From: Hemileia vastatrix
Taxonomy: Eukaryota; Basidiomycota; Pucciniomycetes; Pucciniales; Zaghouaniaceae
Assembly: GCA_030280995.1 (NCBI GenBank)
Contig: JASXTE010000007.1
Span: 16,492,501 to 16,556,500, forward strand
DNA: 64,000 nucleotides
Direction of reading: 5' to 3'
Made by a program: the position numbers and the translations under genes. The notes under the pieces were generated by a model that had not been told where the DNA came from, ran no database searches, and saw only the letters and a list, made by a program, of their open reading frames with translations. This document shows, piece by piece, positions 22,760 through 36,700 of this stretch. Numbering within the stretch: position 1 is the stretch's first letter; each line of letters opens with the position of its first letter.

Positions 22760-25700
22760 TTCTTGAATCTCAATAAGTATTCAGTACCTTTTTCAGCAGT
22801 AACCATTCTGTCATTTAAAATCTTATCAATTTCTGCTGTCTCAGTGATTTCATTAGGGGCCTTTTTTGTTCTACCCCTCCTTTAGAGAAATAAATCCCTA
22901 TTGGATGTGTAAGGTTTCAAAAGAGATATTGGAAGAACAGAATGTTTTCTGTCATATGGAGAATACAATATAACTTCAACTGCATTATCACCAACCGTTC
23001 TCCTGACAACAAATGGACCTACAAATGGGTCTTTCAATTTGTTATTACCTTTTAAATTGAAGTGGACTGTAGAAATTAGTACTTCATCACCCTTTTTAAA
23101 AGTGTATTCTTTATGAGATTTGTCCCATCTCTTCTTCTCATATTCAAAGGATTTTTCAATACATTTTTGAGCATGACTTCTGCAAAGTTGTTGCATTTGA
23201 AGAAAAGATTTTACACCAGGATGTAAATCCAATTTAGGTATTTTATTATTGAGAATTTGAGCAGGAGTACTTGGAACATATCCCAGCCAGAGCTCAAAAG
23301 GCTTGTTCTGAGTAACAGAATTAACAGTGCTATTATAAGCAAATTCCAACCAAGGAAGTAGGGTAACCCAATCATGAGTGAATCTGTCATTGCCTTTTTA
23401 TTCAAGGCCAAAGGCACTATACCTTATTATCATGTCCTCTAAAGTCTGAATCATTCTTTCAGCTAATCCATCAATTTGGGGGTGATGGGAAGTAGAGAGT
23501 TTCAGATCACAACAAAAACATCCATCAGAGAAATCCAAAATTCAGAAGTAAATTTAGGGTCCCTGTCAGAGATTATGTACTTAGGGAAACCTGCAGTATT
23601 AGACATATGAGCCACAATAAGAAGGCTAATTCTTTAGTGGAAACATCCTTGTGGGTTGGGATAAATTTACACATTTTTGTAAATCTATCCACAATAATCC
23701 AACAAGAGTTATAACTGTCTTTCACAGTAATGGGTAATCCTGTTACAAATTCCATGTTTATTATCTGCCATGGTGCATCAGGAGGTTCAATATGTTGCAT
23801 TAATCCAGCTCTTTTACCAGTCAATCTCTTTCATTTTTGGAAAGAATCACAGGATTCAACATATAGTTTGGTGTCTTCAGACATATTAACCCACCAATCA
23901 GTGTTTTTAATTCTGATCATTGTTTCTTCAAGATCAAAATGTCCAGCCAATATGTCATCATGACAAATTTTCAAGATGATCTCTTTCATAGAAGGTGTAA
24001 TAACAATAACATTACTCAACTTTCTTCTATAATATAGATATCCCTCATCAATTGAAAATTTACCTTTTTCCAAAACCTTGTGGTACTTTGGTGGAAGGGT
24101 TTTAATTAATGCTTGTATTGAAGCATTTTTTGGATCATTATATATGGTAAATAACTTCTTTAAGTTAGTGTCCTTATCATATGAATCCAGAATAAGCTGT
24201 AATAGCTCTTCCTCCATATCAACCACATATATCCCCTGAATGTAAATAAATTCATCTTCAGGATCATATGCAGGATTTGAGTCATCATTTGGAAAAGGTA
24301 AACTTGATAACATATCCACATTTAAGTGAAAAATACCAGCCCTATGAAATATTGTCATTCTCCCTCTGTATTCTTGAACAGCCAGCTGCCATCTGAACAT
24401 ATGTCTGCTAGGTGTTTTCAAGTTTTATAGGGATTTAACTGCACTTCAGTCAGTGACAAGTTCAAATTTCTGGTCATCCAGGTAATAATTTAGCTTCTCC
24501 AGAGCCCATACTACTGCTAAACTTTCTAGTTGAGTGGCACCATATTTCAATTTACTATTTCTCAAGGTTCTTGAAATATAACAAATTACTACTTCTGATA
24601 CTATATCATTCATCACTTGTTTCTGATAGAGGGCAGCACCAAGACCAATAAAACTGGCATCAGTGTATAAAACAAATGGTTGATTAAAGTCAGGTAAAGC
24701 AAGAATTGGTGCTGACATTAAAAAATGTTTCATAGTATCAAAAGCTCATTGTATTTCACTATTCCAGACAAAAGCAACATCTTTCCTAGTCAGTTGGGTA
24801 AGGGGTAATGCTATGACTTGGTAATTTTTAATATACTGTATATAATATCCACACATTCCCAAAAAACTCTGGAGCTCTCTAACTGTGGTAGGAGCCTTCA
24901 CCTGTTGCATGGCTGCCACTTTGTTTTGGTCAGCACATATCTGTAAACCTGAGACAACATGACCAAGCACTTTTAAGGAACGAAAACCAAATTTGGATTT
25001 CTTCAAAGCAAGTGTCATATTTATCTGATCCATCTTATGGGACACTTTACACAGGTGGTTGAGATTGTCCTCAAATGTTTTTGAGAATATGATGATATCA
25101 TCAATATAAAACATCAGCCATCCTTCAATTATTTCTTGTTGGAATGTGTTATCCATAACTTTTTGAAAAACTGAAGAGGCATTTTGAGGGCCGAATAGCA
25201 TCCTAATATACTTATAAATACCCATATGAGTAGCAATCATCAGAAAATTCTGGGAATACTTCTCAACAGGTACCTGATGATATCCCTTATTACCTTCCAA
25301 AAAGCTGATTTATTTAGCACCTTGTAGGGTAGCATGTATAGAGCCAATTCTGGGTAAAGGATATATATCATCAACAGTATAAGTGTTAAATGCTCTGTAA
25401 TCACCACATAACCTAGATTTATCTTTCTCATTATAAATTAGGACAGGTGAGATAACACAATGTTTAGGTGTTTCAACTAACTTTTCAATAATATTCATTT
25501 TCAAAAGGGTAGAGATATTGTCTTCAATATCTTTTCTCTTTGTGGGAGAAGCAGGATAAGGCTTCTTCTTTAAACTATGTGGTATTTCTGTCAATGGGAA
25601 GGATAATGAAAGCTTCATTTATTCTTTTAAAAATCCTAATTCATGCAACCCATGAGCAAAGGCCATGGGAAAGATTTTATCAAGTTAATGATGGAATCTT

Positions 25701-28700
25701 TATCCTCACCAGAAAGTTGTTCTCCAAAAGAAGTATTGTCAATTTAAGACACAAGGGCAGGCATTTCTTTTGTGGATCTTCCTTTATATTGAACTACAGC
25801 ATGACATGTGTTCAATCCTGGTGTTAATAATTTCTTGGGGGAGGAAATTTTAAATTTTCTCTTCCCATTCATCCCCATTGTGAAGCATTGGTTTGAAGGA
25901 TCCAATTTTATGCCATATTTGGTTAAAATTTCATTCCCCACAATGAACCAACTACTCAAGTTATCATTTTTCATGACAACAAAGTCACATATGGCTCTTA
26001 CAAAACCATGGTTATATTTGAAAAATAATGTGGCTTTGTATTTACCAATGGGGGACAAAACAGAGCCATAACCTCTCCAATTCTCAGAAATGGTAGGAAT
26101 TAGTTTTTATTCATAATCCTTATCCACTGAATTAAGTGCTTTTTCAGATACTACACTTTCTCCAGCTCCAGAATCTAAGACAACCTCAATGTTGTTTCCA
26201 TTGATCATAACTGGTGCCTTGAAAGGGGCAATAATAATTGAGCTATCCTCACAATTTTTTATGATCTCAGGATCTTCCACTGTAGATAAATCATTATTCT
26301 AAATATCAATATTGTTTAAACAATGAAAACCCTTATCCAGAATTTAACTTTCTTGGTGAGATTCATAAGAAATGTTGCTGGCACAATCACTTGAAGTATC
26401 ATCCAGTGCTATTGTGTCATCAGCATTTTCCTCTGTCTTTTCAACAAGATTTATCTTCATGTCACAAACATTCCCTTTCTGCCAAGGCTTGCTTCATTTG
26501 AAGCAAGTGTTTGTTTCATACTTTTTAGGTGCAACAGGGGCAGAAGGTTTACCAACCTTTTCCAGAGGTTTTTGTTGGTAATTGGAGGTTTTCTCCAATG
26601 AAGTTCTAGAATTGAATCTTCTAGAATCATACTTGTTTTTTAGAAGGATCTCATTACAAGTGTTAATGAAAGAAGAAGGTTCCCTTGAGTACTCAGTCCT
26701 AGAAACTATTAAGTCTCTCAGAGACATAGGTAATTTATAGAGGATCCTGTCCTTCCATAATTAAAACTCCATATCTGGGTCCATTGCCCTCAATATTTTC
26801 ACAAGTTTCATCAGGAACTCAATAGTTTTTTCTGTAGAAGAGCTATATCTGGTTTCTTCATATTGCCTTTTTTGAGTTAACCTAAACTTGGAACCACCAA
26901 ATTGTGCTTTAATTAATTTTTTCCAATCTTCCCATGAGTAGCCATTTTTATCTAAAATAACAGATTCATACCACATTAAGGCTATATTAGTAAATAAAAA
27001 AATTAATTTTGACACAATTTTCTCATCTGGAAGTTTGTAAGAATTTTTTAGATTTTCAATCCTGCAAATGAACTGTTGCCAATCAGAGGAAGAGTCACCA
27101 TCAAATGTTGGATACTGGTCAAGTTTTGGCCAATTCTTTTAATTTGAATTAGTTTTCTTATTAAAATCTTGGTTCTGAGTGAGAAGTAGCTTTAATTTCT
27201 CCAATTTGGCAGTAATTTCATTGTTTAATCCTTCTGTGGATGATCCAGGTACATCATCAATTTTTGATGGAAACTCAGTGATATCAACAGGTATTTCTGG
27301 AATTAATTTTACTTTGGATGAACTAGGAACAGGTAAAATTGGGGTATCCTGCTCAACAGGTTCTTTCAAAGAAATGTCAGAAAACTTTTGATTATATAAC
27401 AATGAATTCAATTTCTCCTCAATGGTTTTTAACCTAGTTTTTACTCTTGGAATATTAGATGAATTCTCATTGATGGTTGCAAAAGATAACTGATTCTTAT
27501 TTTGTGAAGATGAATAAAGGTTAATCAATCTTTCTAAGTTCATCTTATGTCCTTCTAGCTCCTGGAAACAGATGGACACATCATCTTTTAATTTAGACAA
27601 ATAATTCTTGATATTTTGCCATAAAGCAACTATCTTTTCATGAGTTACTTTACAATGAAACAAATCATCAGAAACTCTCTTTAACTCACTCCTAAATGCT
27701 TGATAACCCTGTTCAGTTAACAAACTATTATATTTCTGAGTCTATTTCATGTTGTTCATTATATAATTTTGTTTAGCAATAATATCCCTCACATATTCAT
27801 CATTAATGTTAGCTACATCTGGAGTATTTCTCAATAGTGAAACAGAATAACTTTCCAGATTCTCATAAAACTCAGGATCAAGTGTCTCATCAATAATAGC
27901 CATATCCAGATTTATCATTGAAGTAGAAATCAAAACCAATGGATTAGATACATTAGAATATTGAACAATTTGTACACTACTCTCAGCCTCTACTGGTCTC
28001 ACAGTCTCATCTCCTCTTCAAGAATTACCTGAAGGAACTTAATCAGTAACAAGAAATGGTACTTGAGATTAAATAGAGGGTCTTACCATGGCTTGGGCAT
28101 GAATTGAATGTGATTGTTTTTTCTCTTTCTTCCTCCTTGGTAGGGGTGAGGAGGTGTGGGGTTGAACTTATTGGTTCTTGAAGGACCTGCCTGAGGTACT
28201 TGTTGCTGTTGTTGTTGGGACCGACAATCCCACTGGGTGTTCAGCCAATCCCACTTCCAATTTGAGACTTCCACCTTTTCTTGCTGCTGGAGGGCCAGTT
28301 GTGGAAGGGCTTTTTGAGGAGGAGGCTTCCTCTTCTCTTGAAGGAAGGACTCAATTTTTCTTACGTTGTCTTCTAGAGAGTCTGTTTTTGACCTCAGCTT
28401 GAGGTTTTCTGACCTCAACTCCTTGATGTGAGTGGAGAGATTTTTGACTTGCTGATTCAAGGGCATCTTTTTATTTAGAAGCCTTTTGGAAGCTCTTCTG
28501 GGGGGTTGATAGAAGGCTTTTGATCTTGAGCAGTTGTATCCACTAATATTTTCATCTCCTGCATTTCTACATCCTGATTGGTCCAGTAAATGATTAATTT
28601 GAGCCAGTTTTTTAGTCAAAGGAGAGCTTACAGAAGAAGCTTCATCATAATAAATTAAATCAAGTTCCTCATCACGGCCAGCAGAAGCACCTTGATCAGT

Positions 28701-28703
28701 CAT
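22760..28703 (-). pseudogene. Gypsy copy 1 Gag-Pol, degraded
   Basis: Gag starts MTDQGASAGRDEELDL at 28703. A frame of about 206 codons with a predicted coiled coil ends ...FMPKPW. The rest follows in another frame: Gag core (27015-26761), knuckle (near 26490, degraded), protease region DSGAGESVV (near 26160), RT with LDG/EGNKGYHQVP, LFGPQNASSVFQ and MFYIDDIIIFS (about 25110), and RNase H (TDASFIGLGAALYQK). Integrase follows with the zinc site CHDDILAGHFDLEET, IISD region damaged (near 23570), and the C-terminal KGDEVLIS block. More than ten stops or frameshifts. Stops at 24745 and 24455 are shared with Gypsy copy 2. Confidence 0.88.
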
Positions 28704-28802
28704 ATTTGTAATTAACCTGAACTGAGAGAAAGAAATATTAAAATTTAATCAGTTATTATTTTTACTTTATTTAAAGAAAAATAAGGAAAAAAATTTATAT
28801 AA

Positions 28803-29330
28803 GTAATTATCAGGACTTTGTAATCAACTGGAATAATTAAAATATAATTTTTATCAGGACAAAAAATCAACTGAAATAATAATCACAATTTTATTAATTT
28901 TAAGGTAATTTTATAACCAGGATTTAAAATAAATCAACTGAAGTAATAAAATAATTTAATAATTAGTAATATCTTGATAATTATCAGGACTAGAAGTCAA
29001 CTGAAGAATTTTATTACTAGGACTTAATGTCAACTGAAAATAATTTTAATTACCAGGACTTAATGTCAACTGAAATAATTTAATTATCAGGACTTATTGT
29101 CAACTGAAATAATTTTAATATTATTAATTCAATTAATTTTAAATATTAATGATTTACTGTCAGGACAATTTGTCAAATGAAACAATAATAATTTTTTAAT
29201 TATCAGGACAGAGGTCAACTGAAATAATTAAAAAAATAATATAATAATTAATTTAAATTTTAATATTACTTCTAGGACTAAGAACAATATAGTTCCATCT
29301 TGGTCAACTAGGAAAAAAAAATTATTTATC
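28803..29330 (-). repeat. Iterated leader motif in Gypsy copy 1
   Basis: About ten copies of a motif of the form CAGGAC-(6-12 nt)-TCAACTGAA (plus text) lie between the Gag start (28703) and the 5' LTR. Starts are near 28812, 28854, 28916, 28985, 29017, 29054, 29088, 29160, 29204 and 29272. Spacers are A/T tracts of variable length, so this is not a simple tandem repeat. The region is untranslated leader. The same array is at 37836-38425 in Gypsy copy 2. Confidence 0.8.
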
Positions 29331-29660
29331 AGGCACCTCCCCTTTTAAAATGAGCAAGTTAATGCCACTTACAGAGTACTGAGTAAAAATGATATATGTG
29401 GACAATAAAATGTGCAAAATGACCCACAACTAGTAATCAATATAATTACCACAATTATATATGAAAATTTTCAATATATGAACCTAGATTTTGGAGCACG
29501 GTTTGATTCCCAGTGTCAGCAAAAAAATAAGTCACATGGTCAATGATGTTTGTCCTTTTCGTTGTCTATTTGTTGTACTGGTACCTTTGTCGCCAATGGT
29601 CCCTTGGACACCGGCTTCAAGATATGGATTCACCGTCAACGATTGGGAAAGGGCCTCAAG

Positions 29661-30408
29661 TGTCAAAGGGTTCTTTTGGTCTAGAAGATTTTTAATGCAG
29701 GTCCAACGGCGGTGATAGGTGGATTTTGGGGTTTCAAAGCTAAAGTACATATATTTTATCTTTTATTTGCTTAAATCAATTAAAAAGAGGTAAAAATTTT
29801 ACAATTATTATAATTAATGATTTAGAATTTCTGTAAGTAAATACTAAAAACAATAAGTAGTAATAAATTGGTTTAATAAAATAATAATTCAGTAAAGGAT
29901 GATCAAAAAAAACCAGAAAGGGAGGCCTTATATAGGCAAAGGAGAGACAAAGCACAGAGTTGAAATCCTAAATACAGTAGTATGAGGGAAGAAAAGAATA
30001 TTCAAGAAAAACGGTTTCAAATAATAAGGTTGTTCCAAAAAGAAATGTGTCAGAAAAGTGTATTTACTGTATATGACAAAAGTAAATTAGTTTATTTAAA
30101 AATTACTGTAAATTTCAATTCTAAATAAGTAATTTGAATTTTATATATATATATATTTTTATTTGAATATTTAATTTTATTTCTCTTAGCCTTTCATTGA
30201 GCATGGTGTTAGAAAATAAAAATATAAGGGACATTTTAATATTAATTTTATTATTTACTAACTTTACCTTTTTGTAATTAGTTAATTTATTATAAGTAAA
30301 CTTAATGTAAATATATTATAATTAATAAAAATGAAAGTAATAAGGTGTGGCTTCATCCCAGTAAAATATTAATTATTTTACTGGGTAAGTCTAGGAGCCT
30401 GGCTGACA
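29661..30408 (-). repeat. Gypsy copy 1, 5' LTR with TATA box
   Basis: It begins TGTCAAAGGGTTCTTTTGG and ends AGCCTGGCTGACA in plus text. On the minus strand TATATAAGG (29927-29935) is a candidate TATA box for the genomic RNA. This LTR is upstream of Gag on the minus strand and is the promoter copy. Confidence 0.88.
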
Positions 30409-30413
30409 CCCTC

Positions 30414-30844
30414 TGTCTTCACATTTATCCTGACCAAAATTCACCACTTGAACTCCTATCTTTTTCTGATTTAACCTGGAATAACAAAGAATTCTCAAGA
30501 GCTCAAAGTAGACAACTATTGCTCCTTAACTCTTGTCCAATTGTGTGGACATCAAGATGCCAGTTGACAGTAAGTGATTCTTCATGCACTGCTGAATATG
30601 TGCCACTTGGTGGTGGTATGAAGGATGCAATTTGGATCTCAAATCTTCTTAAGGACATATTTCCTGGTATTCCCCCAATCAAGATCTTCTGTGACAACAA
30701 AGGAGCAATAGCAAATGCAAAATATAATCCTGGCAACAAGAGGACATGACATGTGGATAGGTGTTTCTATATTGTGAATGAACAGCTCTTCCTAAGAAAA
30801 GCAACATTGGAATGGGTTCCCACTGCTCAAATGCGTGCAGATAT
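30414..30844 (+). pseudogene. Copia copy 2 Pol part 3: RNase H
   Basis: After the first Gypsy the Copia frame resumes with LCLHIYPDQNSPLELLSFSD, SSCTAEYVPLGGGMKDAIW and CDNKGAIANAKYNPGNKRT. It has a TGA at about 30747 and ends in AQMRADI at 30844, where the second Gypsy inserts after GATAT. The last codons (ILTKSLGPSL-type sequence) and the polypurine tract resume at 39618. Confidence 0.88.
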
Positions 30845-31666
30845 TGTCAAGGGTCACTTTTGGTCTAGAAGCTTTGGTACGGTATTATATGAAGATTTTA
30901 AGGTATTATTTGACTCTCAATATTTAGATACGTATTTCTCAATCAAGTATGATTTCTTTTCTCAAAGTAAGAGGTAGATTTAAATATTTTATATAAGTTA
31001 TAGGATAGAATTACGTTTTGTTGTAAGTACTAAAGATATAAGTTATAATAAATAAGTTTTAGTGTTATTGTTATTGTAATAAAATGAGTTGGTAAGATAG
31101 AATGATTAAAAGACAACAAAAAGAGAGGCCTTTTATAGGCAAAGGAGAGACAAAGCACGGAAATCAAATTCTAAAAACAGTAGGAAGAGAGAGAGAAAAA
31201 GAACATTCCAGAAAGAGTATTTCAAATAATAAAGTTATTCCAAAAAGAAGGCGTCAAAAAGATGTATTTACAGAGTATGTCAGAAATACATCAATATTTT
31301 TAATATTTACTGTAAATGTCAATCCCAAATAAGAAATTTGATTTTTTTGTATATATTTAATATTATTTGAATATTTAAATCTTATTTTATCTTTGTATTT
31401 TATTTTTTAAATATAAAGTTTTATTTTTCCCAACCTGTCAATTGAGCACAGTGTTAGAGAAAAATATAAGGGACAAAATTATAATTTTAATTTTACTTAT
31501 TTATTTAATTAATTAATTTAATTTTAACATTCTGTAACTAGTTAATTTATAACTAATTTTAATGTAACTAAATGATAATTAAATAATAATTAAAGATGAT
31601 AAGGTGCGGCTTCATCCAGTAAATAATTACTTATTTCACTAGGTAAGTCTAGTAGCCTGGCTGACA
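30845..31666 (-). repeat. Gypsy copy 2, 3' LTR
   Basis: The 822-bp LTR runs from TGTCAAGGGTCACTTTTGG to AGCCTGGCTGACA in plus text. It differs from 38791-39612 at three bases (near 31570, 31641 and 31647). The polypurine tract on the minus strand is TTAGAGTGAGGGAG, just inside. Confidence 0.92.
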
Positions 31667-31702
31667 CTCCCTCACTCTAAAAAAAAATAATAATAAAAAA
31701 TG

Positions 31703-33457
31703 CTATGATTTTTTCTTCTTATACTTTTTTAGTAGAGTAGGAAGATTAGATATCTCCTTCCCAGGTATCCAAGAATCATATTCAGATGATTTATTCTTGA
31801 ATCTCAATAAGTATTCTGTACCTTTCTCAGCAGTGACTATTCTGTCATTTAAAATTTTTTCAATTTCTGCTGTCTCAGTGATTTCATTTGGGGTTTTCTT
31901 TGGTCTACCCCTCCTTTTTGGAAATAAATCACTATTGGATGTGTAAGGTTTCAAAAGAGATATTGGAAAAACAGGATGTTTTCTGTCATATGGGGAATAC
32001 AGAATAACTTCAACTGCATTATCTCCAATCATTCTTCTGACAACAAAAGGACCAACAAATGGATCTTTTAATTTGTTATTACCTTGTAAGTTGAAGTGGA
32101 CTGTAGAAATCAACACTTCATCACCCTTTTTAAAAGTGTATTCTTTATGGGATTTGTCCCATCTTTTCTTCTCATATTCAAATGATTTTTCAATACATTT
32201 TTGAGCATGATTTCTACATAGTTGTTGCATTTGAAGAAAAGATTTTACACCAGGATGTAAATCCAATTTAGGTATTTTGTTATTGAGAATTTGGGCAGGA
32301 GTATTAGGAACATATCCAAGCCAGAGCTCAAAAGGCTTTCTTTGAGTAACAGAATGAACAGTGCTATTATAAGCAAATTCTAACCCAGGAAGTAAGGTAA
32401 CCCAATCATGAGTGAATCTGTCATTATCTTTATACTCAAGGCCAAAGGCACAATATCTTCTTATCATGTCCTCTAAAGTCTGAATCATTCTTTCAGCTAA
32501 ACCATCAGTCTGAGGGTGATGGGCAGTAGAAAGTTTCAGATCACAACCACAAACATCCATCAGAGACATCCAAAATTCAGAAGTAAATTTAGGGTCTCTG
32601 TCAGAGATTATGGCTTTAGGAAAACCAGCAGTATTAAACATATGAGACCACCATAAGAAAGCTAATTCTTTAGTGGAAACATCCTTGTGGGTAGGGATAA
32701 ATTTACACATTTTTGTGAATCTATCCACAATAACCCAACAAGAGTTATAACTGTCTTTACCAGCAATAGGTAATCCTGTTACAAAATCCATGTTTATTAT
32801 TTGCCATGGAGCATCAGGAGGTTCAATATGTTGCATTAATCCTGCTCTTTTACCAGTTAATCTTTTTGATTTTTGGCATGAATCACAGGATTCAAAATAT
32901 AATTTTGTGTCCTCAGACATATTAGCCCACCAAGCAGTGTTCTTAATTCTGATCATTGTTTTGTCAAGATCAAAATGTCCAGCTAATATGTCATCATGAC
33001 AAATTTTCAAGATGATTTCTTTCATAGAAGGAGGAATAACAATAACATTACTCAACTTTCTTCTATAATATAGATATCCTTCATCAATTGAAAATTTTCC
33101 TTTTTCCAAACCTTTTTGGTACTTTGGTGGAAGGGTTTTAATTAATGCTTGTATTGAAGCATTCTTTGGATCATTTAATATCGTGCATAACTTTTTCAAG
33201 TCAGTGTCCTTATCATATGATTCCAGAATAAGCTGTAATAGCTCTTCCTCCATATCAACCACATATATCCCATGGATATGGATAATTTCATCCTCAGGAT
33301 CATAAGCAGGATTTGAGTCATCATTTGGTAAGGGTAACCTTGATAACATATCCACCTTTGAGTGACCAATACCAGCTCTGTGAATAATTGTCATTCTCCC
33401 TCTGTACTCTTGAACAGCCAGCTGCCATCTAAACATATGTCTATTAGGTGTTTTCAA
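31703..33457 (-). pseudogene. Gypsy copy 2 RNase H end, integrase and chromodomain-like tail (584 codons)
   Basis: The integrase zinc site is H154/H161/C191/C194 (CHDDILAGH, ESCDSCQ). The catalytic triad is D224 (NMDFVTGLP), D286 (AIISDRDPKF) and E322 (GLAERMIQ), all present. The tail near residues 535-580 (EYLLRFKNKSSEYDSWIPGK) resembles a chromodomain, which targets chromatin in chromoviruses. The first ATG-like start is internal to a longer original polyprotein: the preceding RNase H stretch (33458-33781) is closed by four stops (TGA, TAA, TGA, TAA). The integrase itself looks intact. Confidence 0.9.
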
Positions 33458-33781
33458 GTTTTATAGGGATTTAACTGCACTTCAGTCAGTGAAAAGTTCA
33501 AATTTCTGGTCATCCAGGTAATAATTTAGCTTCTCCAGAGCCCATACTACTGCTAAACTTTCTAGTTGAGTGGCACCATATTTCAATTTACTATTTCTCA
33601 AGGCTCTTGAAATATAACAAATTACTACTTCTGATACTATATCATTCATCACTTGTTTCTGATGGAGGGCAGCACCAAGACCAATAAAACTGGCATCAGT
33701 TTATAAAACAAATGGTTGATTAAAGTCAGGTAAAGAAAGAATTGGTGCTGACATTAAAAAATGTTTCATAGTATCAAAAGC

Positions 33782-36700
33782 TCATTGTATTTCACTATTC
33801 CAGACAAAAGCAACATCTTTCCTAGTCAGTTGGGTAAGGGGTAATGCTATGACTTGGTAATTTTTAATATACTGTCTATAGTATCCACACATTCCCAAAA
33901 AACTTTGGAGCTCTCTTACTGTTGTAGGAGCTTTCACCTGTTGTATGGCTGCCACTTTGTTCTGGTCAACACATATCTGTAAGCCTGAAACAACATGACC
34001 AAGAACTTTTAAAGAATGGAAACCAAATTTACATTTCTTCAAAGCAAGTGTCATATTTATTTCATCCTTTTTCTGGAATACTTTACACAGGTGTTTAAGA
34101 TGGTCCTCAAATGTTTTTGAGAATATAATGATAGCATCAATATAAACCATCATCCAACCTTCAATTATCTCTTGATGGAATGTGTTATCCATTACTTTTT
34201 GGAAAACAGAAGGGGCATTTTTAGGGCCAAATGGCATCCTAATATACTTATAAATACCCATATGAGTGGCAATCATCAGAAAGTTCTGAGAATTTTTCTC
34301 AACAGGTACCTGGTGATATCCCTTATTACCATCCAAACAGCTGATATATTTAGCACCCTGTAAAGTAGCATGTATAGAGCTGATTCTAGGTAAAGGATAG
34401 ATATCATCAACAGTATAGGTATTTAGTGCTCTATAATCACCACATAGCCTGGCTTTATCTTTCTCATAAGAAATTAGGACAGGTGAGATAACACAATATT
34501 TAGGTGTTTCAACTACCTTTTCAATAATATTCATTTTTAAAAGGGTAGAGATATTATCTTCAATATCTTTTCTCTTTGTGGGAGAAGCAGGATAAGGCTT
34601 CTTCTTTATACTAGGTGGTATATCGGTTAATGGGCAAGACAATGAAAGTTTCATTTCCTCTTTAACTAATCCCAGTTCATGTGACCCATGAGCAAAGGCC
34701 ATAGGAAAATATTTTATCAAGTTAATGATGGAATCTTTATCCTCACCAGAATGTTGTTCTCCAAAAGAGGCATTGTCAATTTCAGACATAAGGGCATGCA
34801 TTTCCTTTTTAGATCTTCCTCTATATTGAACCACAGAATTACATGTGTTCAATTCTGGTTTTAATAATTTTTTAGGGGAGGAAATTTTAAATTTTCTCTT
34901 CCCATTCATCCCCATTTTGAAACATTGGTTTGAAGGATCCAATTTTATGCCATATTTGGTTAAAATATCATTCCCCACAATAAACCAATTGCTCAAGTTA
35001 TCATTTTTCATGACAACAAAATCACAAATAGCTCTTACAAAACCATGGTTATATTTAAAAAACACTGTGGCTTTGTATTTAACAATGGGGGACAAAACAG
35101 AACCATACCCTCTCCAATTTTCAGAAATGATAGGCAACAGTTTAGATTTATAGTCTTGATCTACTGAGGCAAGTGCTCTTTCAGATACTACACTTCCTCC
35201 AGCTCCAGAATCCAGAACAACTTCAATGCTGGTTCCATTGATCAAGACTGGTGCCTTAAGAGGGGCAATAACAATTGAGTTATCCTCAATGTTCTTTATG
35301 ATCTCAGCATCCTCAACTGTAGATAAATCATTATTATCAATGTCAATAGTATTTAAATAATGAATATCTTCTTCCAGCATCAAGATTTCTTGTTGAGATT
35401 CATATGAAATATTGCTGGCACAATCACTTGATGTATCATCCAGTGCCACTGTGTCATCAGCATGCTCCTCTGTTTGTTCTACAAGATTTATCTTCCTGTC
35501 ACAAACATGGCCTTTCTGCCAAGGCTTGTTGCACTTGAAGCAAGTGTTTGTTGTATACTTCTTTGGTGCAACAGGGGCAGAAGGTTTACCAACCTTTTCC
35601 AGAGGTTTTTGTTGGTAAGTGGAGGGTTTCTCCAAAGGGGTCCTAGGAATGAATCTTCTTGCATCATACTTATTGTTTAGAAGTATCTCATTGCAAGTAT
35701 TAATGAAAGAAGAGGGTTCTTTGGAGAACTCAGTCCTAGCCACAATCAAGTCTCTCAGAGACATTGGTAATTTATAGAGGATCCTGTCCTTCCATAAATC
35801 AAACTCCATATTTGGGTCCATTGCCCTTAAGATTTTTACAAGTTTCATTAAAAACTCAATAGGTTTATCAGTAGAAGAGCTATATCTAGTTTCCTCATAC
35901 TGACTTTGTTGAGCCATTCTGAACTTGGAGCCACCAAATTGTGCTTTAATTAATTTCTTCCAATCCTCCCATGAGTAGTCATTCCCATCCAGGAGAACAG
36001 ATTCATACCACATCAGGGCAACATTAGTGAACAAAGAAATTAATTTGGACACAATTTCCTCATCTGGGAGTTTGTAAGAATTTTTTAAATTATCAATTCT
36101 GCAAATAAATTGTTGCCAATCAGAGGAAGAATCACCATCAAATGTTGGGTACTGGTCAAGTTTTGGCCAATCCTTTTGATTTGAAGGAGTCTCCTTAGTA
36201 CTAGCTTGTTTCTGAGTAAGGAGCAGCTGTAATTTCTCTAATTGTGCTGAAATCTCATTGTTTAATCCTTCTGTTGCAGATCCTGGTTCATCATCAGTTT
36301 TTGATGGAAACTCAGTGTTATCAACAGGTATTTCTGGATCAATTTTTATTTTAGATGAACTAGCCACAGGTACTGGTTGAGCATCCTGCACTATATGTTC
36401 CTTCACAGAATTGTCAGAATATTTCTGGTCATTCAACAATGAGTTCAATGTTTCTTCAATGGTTGTTAGTCTTGTTTTCATTCTTGGAAGACTAGATAAA
36501 CTTTCATTGACAGTTGCAAAAGATAATTGGTTTTTATGTTGAAAAGATGACAAATGGTCACTCAATCTTTTCAGATTTATCTTATCTATTTCTACCTCCT
36601 GGCAACAGGCAGATACAGTATCTTTTATTTTAGACAAATCATTTTTTATATTTTGCCATAAAGCAATTTTCTTTTCATGGGTTGCTTTGTAATGAGACAA

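Larger units (their letters stand above)
21870..30408 (-). mobile_element. Gypsy/chromovirus retrotransposon, copy 1 (8.5 kb)
   Basis: The LTRs at 21870-22635 and 29661-30408 (766 and 748 bp) bound a minus-strand Gag-protease-RT-RNase H-integrase element. CCCTC flanks it (21865-21869, 30409-30413), inside the Copia RNase H codons. The 3' LTR is preceded on the minus strand by the purine tract AGAGTGAGGGAG. LTRs differ at many positions, so it is older than Gypsy copy 2. The coding region is broken in many places, but the RT box is intact (YIDD). Confidence 0.92.

Noticed and set aside
33470..33482. TGA as a selenocysteine codon
   Set aside because: Related elements may have Cys there, but no selenocysteine element is visible, other stops lie nearby, and most fungi lack this pathway.
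33458..33781. An intron joining the two long Gypsy frames
   Set aside because: The stretch encodes conserved RNase H residues (TDASFIGLGAALHQ) that splicing would remove.
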